Shown piece by piece: positions 59,046 through 64,000 of a stretch of DNA of 64,000 nucleotides (position 1 is its first letter; the number at the start of each line of letters is the position of its first letter). The notes beneath the pieces were generated by a model. It did not search any database. It saw nothing but the letters and a program-made list of their open reading frames with translations, and was not told the DNA's origin. Origin of the DNA: Microvirga splendida (GTDB lineage Bacteria; Pseudomonadota; Alphaproteobacteria; Rhizobiales; Beijerinckiaceae); NCBI RefSeq assembly GCF_016427565.1, contig NZ_JAELXT010000013.1:43712-107711 (forward strand), written 5' to 3'. Made by a program: the position numbers and the translations under genes.

Positions 59046-59061
59046 TTAACGGTGTATTAAC
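59046..59061 (+). promoter_or_regulatory. Perfect CtrA-type box (TTAA-N7-TTAAC)
   Basis: TTAA (59046-59049), seven bases (59050-59056), TTAAC (59057-59061). This is the full consensus of the cell-cycle regulator CtrA. If it overlaps a -35 region, transcription would begin near 59085, which is where the first hairpin of the next candidate starts. It lies seven bases after the DUF1192 stop. Confidence 0.55.
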
Positions 59062-59084
59062 CATTCGGTGGAATAAACGGAGAT

Positions 59085-59184
59085 ATCCAGGTCTCTCTCT
59101 GGATGCCGAGTGGCTTAGACGTCCACTCTGTTTGACGCTTCCCTGTTAGACTTCAAGAGCCGCCACGAGCGGCTCGACTTTTTT
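59085..59184 (+). ncRNA. Candidate CtrA-controlled small RNA between the DUF1192 gene and rcdA
   Basis: About 100 bases without a reading frame but with three hairpins in a row: ATCCAG/CTGGAT (59085-59090 with 59099-59104), GAGTGG/CCACTC (59108-59113 with 59123-59128) and the terminator GAGCCGC/GCGGCTC (59157-59163 with 59169-59175), followed by GAC and six T. It sits just after a perfect CtrA box. It might also be only the 3' leader end of the DUF1192 transcript. Family not recognised. Confidence 0.45.
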
Positions 59185-59256
59185 GGGCGATGCCGGGTCC
59201 TTGAGCCGGCGCATCGCTCAGGCCGGCCACGCCGCCGTCCCGCCGCCGGCTTAACC

Positions 59257-59271
59257 TTAAGAAGAGGTTAC
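59257..59271 (+). promoter_or_regulatory. Near-consensus CtrA-type box before rcdA
   Basis: TTAA, seven bases, TTAC: one mismatch to the CtrA consensus, 90 bases before the rcdA start. Position and gene identity make it plausible, but one-mismatch sites also occur by chance. Confidence 0.35.
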
Positions 59272-59360
59272 CGAGGCAAATCCTCCCGGACCGTCCTATA
59301 ACTCATGGATGAGGTGCAGCCCTCCGCCCCGGCGGAGACCATGTCTTTTGGGAGAGACGC

Positions 59361-59891
59361 GTGAACGAGCCCGACGTGATCCAGCTTGGTGTCGATCCTG
59401 TCCGGTTCGGGCAGAGCTTCGTGGGGTCGGATGCCTTCAGGGCCCTGTTCCAGGAGGGCATGGAGCTGATCGAGGAGACGGCCGCCTACCTGGACGGCCC
59501 TGGCCGGGAGGAATCCCGTCAACTCGAGCGCCAGACGAGCCTCGTCTATGCCAGCGAGAGCATGCGGCTCACCACCCGCCTGATGCAGATCGCCTCGTGG
59601 CTCCTGCTGCAGCGCGCCGTGGCCGAAGGGGAGATCTCCCCCGATCAGGCTCAGAACGAGAAGAACAGGGTCCGGCTGAACTCGTCGGAGACCAATACGA
59701 GCATCGAAGAATATGAGGCGCTGCCGGAGCGCCTGCGGGAGCTCATGGGGCTTGCAACCCGCCTCCACGCCAGGATCCTCCACCTGGAGCGCCTGATCTC
59801 CGAGGCCGGACCCGCTGCCCGCCAGGCGCCCGTCAACCCTGTGGCTGACCAGCTCGGCATGCTGCAAAGGGTTTTCGGGCCGGCGGAGTGA
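59361..59891 (+). CDS. rcdA: Protease adaptor RcdA (DUF1465)
   Basis: A 176-residue DUF1465 protein: FVGSDAFRALFQEGMELIEETAAYLDG, then LVYASESMRLTTRLMQIASWLLLQRAV and ERLRELMGLATRLHARI, all typical RcdA helices. In Caulobacter RcdA bridges substrates to ClpXP, needs CpdR, and is itself under CtrA control. CpdR is also encoded in this window (26072). GTG 59361 follows GGGAGAG. The C-terminal flexible tail is rich in Ala/Pro/Val. Confidence 0.92.
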   Translation: MNEPDVIQLGVDPVRFGQSFVGSDAFRALFQEGMELIEETAAYLDGPGREESRQLERQTSLVYASESMRLTTRLMQIASWLLLQRAVAEGEISPDQAQNEKNRVRLNSSETNTSIEEYEALPERLRELMGLATRLHARILHLERLISEAGPAARQAPVNPVADQLGMLQRVFGPAE

Positions 59892-59956
59892 TGAAATCCC
59901 TTATTATGGACTGAAAGCCAACTGAGGTTTCGTGTGCCATCTGCGTAGAGAGGGTC

Positions 59957-59984
59957 ACGGGCGCAGCTACTAAAGTGCGCCCGT
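59957..59984. terminator. Hairpin between convergent rcdA and the Cas2-like gene
   Basis: ACGGGCGCA pairs with TGCGCCCGT (59957-59965 with 59976-59984), a perfect 9-bp stem with a ten-base loop. Neither strand shows a long T-run, so termination would be weak or factor-assisted. Confidence 0.4.
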
Positions 59985-60012
59985 TATGGAAGCTGCAGCT
60001 AGCTATATGTAA

Positions 60013-60282
60013 TTACCAGTTCCTCTCAGGCTTATTGAGCCAGTCGCCGCAACCATAGTTTAGAGAGGCCCAGGAACCCGAGAGTTTTGCCACAAATAAT
60101 TTGTCGTTCTTATCTACTAGGCCCTTAAGATTATCCCGAATGGTTGATGGGCTTGTAGTTGTGTCTAGCAGCCAAACAGACTCCATATCTTTACAGTATG
60201 TGAATTTTTTCAAGTAATCGTAAACTGGTTGGTAGTTTTGACCTGGTTGTCTCAGGTCATATGTAACTAGTACAACAGCCAA
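60013..60282 (-). CDS. Cas2/VapD-like (SinR-type) small protein in an AT-richer islet
   Basis: An 89-residue protein: VVLVTYDLRQPGQNYQPVYDYLKKF, then CKDMESVWLLDT, LFVAKLSGSW at the end. The YDLR start and the spacing of hydrophobic strands resemble the ferredoxin fold of Cas2 and of the short 'SinR-like' proteins; this is by eye, not by a search. It begins with TTG 60282 behind a strong AGGAGG site, and its bases are visibly AT-richer than the neighbours, which suggests later arrival. No CRISPR or Cas1 is near; function unknown. Confidence 0.62.
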   Translation of the reverse strand: MAVVLVTYDLRQPGQNYQPVYDYLKKFTYCKDMESVWLLDTTTSPSTIRDNLKGLVDKNDKLFVAKLSGSWASLNYGCGDWLNKPERNW

Positions 60283-60371
60283 TTTTCCCTCCTGTTATAG
60301 CGGAACAAGGAGGATATCCGCGTGCAACCATAAGTCGAGTAAATCTTTGGTTGTATGCTCAGAGTTAAACA

Positions 60372-60399
60372 AAAAAGCCCCGCTTGAGCGGGGCTTTTT
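60372..60399. terminator. Terminator of rpmE
   Basis: A perfect 12-bp stem (60372-60383 with 60388-60399) around a TTGA loop with A-run and T-run, so it can work on both strands. It stops rpmE on the minus strand. Confidence 0.88.
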
Positions 60400-60436
60400 G
60401 CATTCCGGGTTGAAACAACCGGCGCGGGGCGCCCGG

Positions 60437-60676
60437 TTACTTCTTGGTGCCGAGGCCCAGGCCGGCGAACTTCGAGTTGAAGCGCGACACGCGGCCGCCG
60501 CGGTCGAGCAGCTGCTGCGAACCGCCGGTCCAGGCCGGGTGGGTGCTGGGGTCGATGTCGAGGTTGAGGGTGTCGCCCTCTTTGCCGTAGGTCGAGCGGG
60601 TGGTGTACTCGGTGCCGTTGGTCATGACCACCTTGATGAAGTGGTAGTCGGGGTGATCGGTTTCTTTGCGCGCCAT
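60437..60676 (-). CDS. rpmE: 50S ribosomal protein L31
   Basis: A 79-residue L31: [24 protein letters not shown]..., then [15 protein letters not shown] and [14 protein letters not shown]. It has no zinc cysteines, the C-minus form seen in this group. ATG 60676 is chosen because GAAGGA stands eight bases before it; ATG 60682 is too near. A strong terminator follows. Confidence 0.94.
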   Translation of the reverse strand: MARKETDHPDYHFIKVVMTNGTEYTTRSTYGKEGDTLNLDIDPSTHPAWTGGSQQLLDRGGRVSRFNSKFAGLGLGTKK

Positions 60677-60933
60677 TGCCATAGTCCTTCTCGCGGCCAG
60701 CCAAGTCTGGTCAGCCCGCAATGTGAGATCGAGCCTGAATTGATGAATGCGCGCCTATACCTCACTTAAGTGGTTGAAACAAGCCGGGGCAAAGGTGCTA
60801 AACCGTCCCGGAGCACTTTTCGGCAAGACAGGCTCGGTTCGGTGCCGAAAATTGAGACAGCTCAAGAGAAAGGGCCTGATTCCGTGCCAATGGAAGCAGA
60901 TCCGACCCGCGAATTTCGTCAACGAAGGCTGAC

Positions 60934-62733
60934 ATGGCCGATTTGCCCTCTGCCCAATACCGCTCCAAGGCCGCGCTCAGCGCTCTGAAACCGCTCATTC
61001 CCTACGGCCTTGCCTACAAGGGCAGGATCGCCGCAGCCCTGGCGGCCCTCATTCTGGCCTCTGGGGCGACGCTTATCGTCCCCATCGCCGTGCGCCGGGT
61101 GATCGATTTCGGCTTCTCGGACGAGGGCAGGGGCTACATCGATGCCTATTTCGTCCTTCTGATCGGTGTCGTCGGCGTGCTCGCTCTGGCCAGTGCGCTT
61201 CGCTATTACTGCGTCATCACCTTGGGCGAGCGGGTGGTGGCGGACGTGCGCTCCGCCGTGTTCCGGCACCTGACCTCCCTCGACCCGGCCTTCTTCGACC
61301 AGACCAAGAGCGGCGAGATTGTCTCGCGGCTCACCGCCGATACCACCCAGGTCAAGGCGGCCTTCGGGGTCAGCATCTCGATCGCGCTGCGCAACATCTT
61401 CCTGTTCCTGGGCGCGACGGTGCTCATGATCATCACGAGCCCGAAGCTCTCGGCCCTCGTGCTGCTCGCCATTCCGGTCATCGTCCTGCCCCTCGTGTTC
61501 TCGGGCCGCGCCGTGCGGCGGCGGTCGCGGGCGGCGCAGGATCGCCTGGCCGACGCGTCCGCCTATGCGGCGGAGGCCATCGGGGCCGTGCGCACCATGC
61601 AGGCCTTCGGGATGGAAAGCGCCACCGCGTCCCGCTTCGCTGCGGCAGCCGAGGAGGCCTTCGGTGCGGCTCGGCTCTCCACCACCATGCGGGCCTTTCT
61701 CACGGGCGCGGGCCTCTTCCTGGTCTCGGCAAGCGTGGTGGCCGTGCTCTGGTACGGCGCGCAGGACGTGCTGGCCGGCACCATGACCGGCGGGCGCCTG
61801 TCGCAGTTCGTTCTGTACGCGGTCTTTGCCGCAAGCTCCCTCGGCCAGCTCTCGGAGGTCTATGGGGAACTCGCCCAGGCCGCCGGCGCGGCGGAGCGGC
61901 TGGGCGAAATCCTCGCCGCCAAGCCGGCCATCGAGGCGCCGCGCAACCCGAAGCCCCTGCCGAACCCGCCGCTCGGCACGGTGGCGTTCAAGGATGTGCA
62001 TTTCGCCTATCCCACCCGCTCAGAGCAGCGGGCCCTTCATGGCCTGAGCCTGACCGTGGGCTCCGGCGAAAGGGTCGCCATCGTGGGCCCGTCGGGCGCC
62101 GGCAAGAGCACGATCCTGCAGCTGCTGCTGCGCTTTTACGATCCGCAGGACGGCACGATCTGGGTCGACGGGGTGCCCATCCACGAGGCCGATCCCTTCA
62201 GCGTGCGCGCTCGCATGGCCCTGGTGCCGCAGGAGCCGACGATTTTCGCCGCCAGCGTCCTCGACAACATCCGCTACGGAAAGCCCGAGGCCACGGAGGA
62301 CGACGTGCGCCGCGCGGCCGAACTCGCCTCCGCCGACGGCTTCATCCGGGCCCTGCCGCAGGGCTACGGCACCGTGATCGGCGAGCGCGGCGTGACGCTC
62401 TCCGGCGGCCAGCGCCAGCGCCTCGCGATTGCCCGCGCGATCCTGAAGGACGCGCCGATCCTCCTCCTCGACGAGGCGACCTCGGCGCTCGATGCGGAGA
62501 GCGAGCGCAAGGTTCAAGGGGCTCTCGACCGCCTGATGGAGGGCCGCACGACCCTCGTCATCGCCCATCGCCTCGCCACCGTGCGCTCCGCCGACCGGAT
62601 CCTGGTGATGGACCAGGGCCGGATCGTCGAGGAGGGCACCCACGAGGCGCTGCTCGCCGAAGGCGGTCTCTACGCCCGGCTCGCGCGCCTCCAGTTCACG
62701 GGAGAGCGGGAGCAGAGCGAAGCCGCCGAATAG
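60934..62733 (+). CDS. ABC transporter, fused permease-ATPase (MsbA/exporter type)
   Basis: A 599-residue half-size exporter: six-helix permease (about 15-320) followed by an ATPase with Walker A GPSGAGKST (about 384), signature LSGGQRQRL (about 491), Walker B ILLLDEATSALD and switch His. The family exports lipids or drugs; substrate unknown. GAAGG precedes ATG 60934. Confidence 0.9.
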   Translation: MADLPSAQYRSKAALSALKPLIPYGLAYKGRIAAALAALILASGATLIVPIAVRRVIDFGFSDEGRGYIDAYFVLLIGVVGVLALASALRYYCVITLGERVVADVRSAVFRHLTSLDPAFFDQTKSGEIVSRLTADTTQVKAAFGVSISIALRNIFLFLGATVLMIITSPKLSALVLLAIPVIVLPLVFSGRAVRRRSRAAQDRLADASAYAAEAIGAVRTMQAFGMESATASRFAAAAEEAFGAARLSTTMRAFLTGAGLFLVSASVVAVLWYGAQDVLAGTMTGGRLSQFVLYAVFAASSLGQLSEVYGELAQAAGAAERLGEILAAKPAIEAPRNPKPLPNPPLGTVAFKDVHFAYPTRSEQRALHGLSLTVGSGERVAIVGPSGAGKSTILQLLLRFYDPQDGTIWVDGVPIHEADPFSVRARMALVPQEPTIFAASVLDNIRYGKPEATEDDVRRAAELASADGFIRALPQGYGTVIGERGVTLSGGQRQRLAIARAILKDAPILLLDEATSALDAESERKVQGALDRLMEGRTTLVIAHRLATVRSADRILVMDQGRIVEEGTHEALLAEGGLYARLARLQFTGEREQSEAAE

Positions 62734-62851
62734 GCGGTCTCGGCGCAAAGAATTCTTGCTGCGGGTGGATGACTTCCTGCCCCGCGCCTCCATCTGACTT
62801 AAGATTGCTGCGTACATTAACGAGCCTCGAGAGATCAGCCGGGAGGACGGC

Positions 62852-63025
62852 ATGGTCGTCAGCAAGAGACATCCGCAGGATTGTCCCCGCATCAACATCC
62901 ACGAGTCGTGGGACCTCCAATACTGGTCCGACCGCTGGAGCGTCCCGCGCCGGCAGGTGGTTGAGGCGATCCGCCGTGTGGGCGACCACGTCCAAGACGT
63001 CGCGCAGGCACTCGGCAAGCGCTAG
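62852..63025 (+). CDS. DUF3606 small protein
   Basis: A 57-residue protein: CPRINIHESWDLQYWSDRW, then VVEAIRRVGDHVQDVAQALG, matching the DUF3606 family. A GGGAGGA site lies seven bases before ATG 62852. Function unknown; it is found in stress- and host-linked Rhizobiales genes. It stands upstream of the chemotaxis receptor gene. Confidence 0.8.
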   Translation: MVVSKRHPQDCPRINIHESWDLQYWSDRWSVPRRQVVEAIRRVGDHVQDVAQALGKR

Positions 63026-63172
63026 GGCGTCGGTCACCTCCGATCAGGAGCTTGCAGAGTGAATACTTTCCCTAATGCTGGACGAGTAGAAAAGTTCAGA
63101 CATGAACGAATTTATACGTATAACTACTTAGGGAATATATTCAGATCGCGTTTCTATATTAATTTAATACAT

Positions 63173-63193
63173 CATTCATCTATGTGATGAATG
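63173..63193. repeat. Inverted repeat in the AT-rich region before the chemotaxis receptor gene
   Basis: CATTCATC and GATGAATG (63173-63180 with 63186-63193) form a perfect 8-bp repeat with a five-base loop TATGT. It lies in an AT-rich stretch (about 63100-63190) between the DUF3606 gene and the receptor gene and could be a regulator site. Confidence 0.4.
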
Positions 63194-63267
63194 TTCGTCT
63201 CGCCTGAATACTGCGCGTCAGGGGGCGCGCGCTTCTCGTGGTGATGCGGGCAGGCCACCGAAAGACA

Positions 63268-64000
63268 ATGCGTTTCCTCAACAATCTTAAGCTGATCGTC
63301 AAACTGGCGATTCCTGCAGTAATCATTATGGCCATCACGATCGGGTTGGTTGCGATCGCGAAGAACGGCCTGGACAGCCTCTCAGCCGATACGAGAGAAT
63401 TGGCTGAGGTCGAGGCTGTTCGCCTCGCAACGATCCTGAAGATCAACTCGGAGGTGAACGAGGCCAGCATCCAAGAGAAGAACCTCATCATCTATTCGTC
63501 CGCCGATGTCGATAAGCTGGCGAGCGCCGAAAAGGTTTATGGGCAGTACAAGGCTCTGGCTCTGCAACACGTCGACGAACTGATCGCACTCCCCAGCACC
63601 CCGGAGCGTCGTGCCATGAATGAGGGAGTCAAGGCCACTGTCGCGGGCTACTTCACCGTAATGGACAAGAGCGTTGCCTTCGCCGTGAAGGATCAGGATG
63701 CGGCGGCACTTCAGATCTCGAATGGTGAGGGCCGCGATCTTCGCATCAAGGTGCGCAACCTCCTCAAGGAGCGTACCGATGCCAACGAAAAGGGGCTCGT
63801 CCAAGCCGGTGATGAAGCTGAAGCTCTCGCTGCTTCCACCTCCACGCTCCTGATTGCCTCGTCTGCCGGCGGCATCCTGCTTGCGATCACTCTGCTCGGG
63901 TCCATTGTGGTATTCGCCGTCGTGCGCCCTCTGAACGGGATGACGGGAGCGATGGGTCGTCTGGCTGCGGGCGATCTGGACGTGAGCGTCACCGGCACCG
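63268..64000 (+). CDS. Methyl-accepting chemotaxis protein (3' part outside window)
   Basis: The first 244 residues of a chemotaxis receptor that runs off the window end. From ATG 63268: membrane helix (about 8-30), a helical ligand-binding domain (about 31-185, four-helix-bundle type), second helix (about 193-217) and the start of a HAMP domain (RPLNGMTGAMGRLAAGDLDV). The methylation and signalling domains should follow outside. No stop is met. Ligand unknown. Confidence 0.9.
   Translation, partial: MRFLNNLKLIVKLAIPAVIIMAITIGLVAIAKNGLDSLSADTRELAEVEAVRLATILKINSEVNEASIQEKNLIIYSSADVDKLASAEKVYGQYKALALQHVDELIALPSTPERRAMNEGVKATVAGYFTVMDKSVAFAVKDQDAAALQISNGEGRDLRIKVRNLLKERTDANEKGLVQAGDEAEALAASTSTLLIASSAGGILLAITLLGSIVVFAVVRPLNGMTGAMGRLAAGDLDVSVTGT

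Noticed and set aside
60013..60282. Functional CRISPR adaptation gene (cas2)
   Set aside because: No repeats, Cas1 or other Cas gene in the window; only the fold resemblance was kept.
60770..60988. 72-codon open frame between rpmE and the ABC exporter
   Set aside because: No ribosome site and it overlaps the start of the exporter in another frame; looks like chance.

Overview
The window is a stretch of core chromosome from a GC-rich alphaproteobacterium. The genes point to the order Hyphomicrobiales, and a Methylobacteriaceae (Microvirga/Methylobacterium-like) host is my best inference, though no 16S or other marker here proves it. The evidence is the set of alphaproteobacterial cell-cycle proteins (CpdR, RcdA, GapR, TrcR), an HWE histidine kinase, DUF1192, DUF465 and DUF1036 proteins, a three-gene proton-translocating transhydrogenase, and a probable ROSE-type thermometer before an hsp20 gene. 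I see no integrase, transposase, prophage module or CRISPR array.

Layout. 1-7.2 kb: end of a 5'-nucleotidase, an HWE sensor kinase, ferrochelatase, an inositol-phosphatase-family protein and a band-7/NfeD pair. 7.2-13 kb: nucleotide-sugar and envelope genes (kdsD, galU, galE, a lytic transglycosylase, a DUF459 SGNH protein). 13-19.8 kb: gltBD with a long upstream region. 19.8-26 kb: threonine aldolase, hsp20, an alpha/beta hydrolase overlapping a histidinol-phosphatase-like gene, an MFS carrier and an N-formylglutamate amidohydrolase-like gene. 26-33 kb: cpdR, tRNA-Val, rpmJ, a TPR protein, another hydrolase, DUF1036-pyk, a DMT exporter, then FGase-DUF1244-gapR.

33-43.3 kb: thioesterase, DUF1989, two cell-wall enzymes (M15-like and L,D-transpeptidase), an M3 peptidase, a hydrolase-adenylate cyclase fusion and an ABC1 kinase. 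43.4-48 kb: a glycosyltransferase, then a small oxidase-subunit-like protein with pntAA-pntAB-pntB. 48-58.7 kb: small accessory genes, a TPR lipoprotein, rpsU, purEK, two divergent DUF465 genes, TauE, propionyl-CoA synthetase, trcR and a quinone oxidoreductase. 58.8-64 kb: DUF1192, a candidate CtrA-controlled small RNA, rcdA, an AT-richer islet with a Cas2-like protein, rpmE, an ABC exporter, a DUF3606 protein and the start of a chemotaxis receptor that leaves the window.

Themes. Much of the window is housekeeping. Cell-cycle control recurs: CpdR and RcdA are known to act in one ClpXP adaptor hierarchy, while GapR and TrcR are linked to chromosome and cycle control. The most interesting intergenic spot is 59046-59184, where a perfect TTAA-N7-TTAAC box sits just before a three-hairpin, U-tailed unit and upstream of rcdA. 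Envelope building (galU, galE, kdsD, lytic transglycosylase, M15-like protein, L,D-transpeptidase) is the second theme. Many long open frames opposite real genes come from high GC at third codon positions and were left out.
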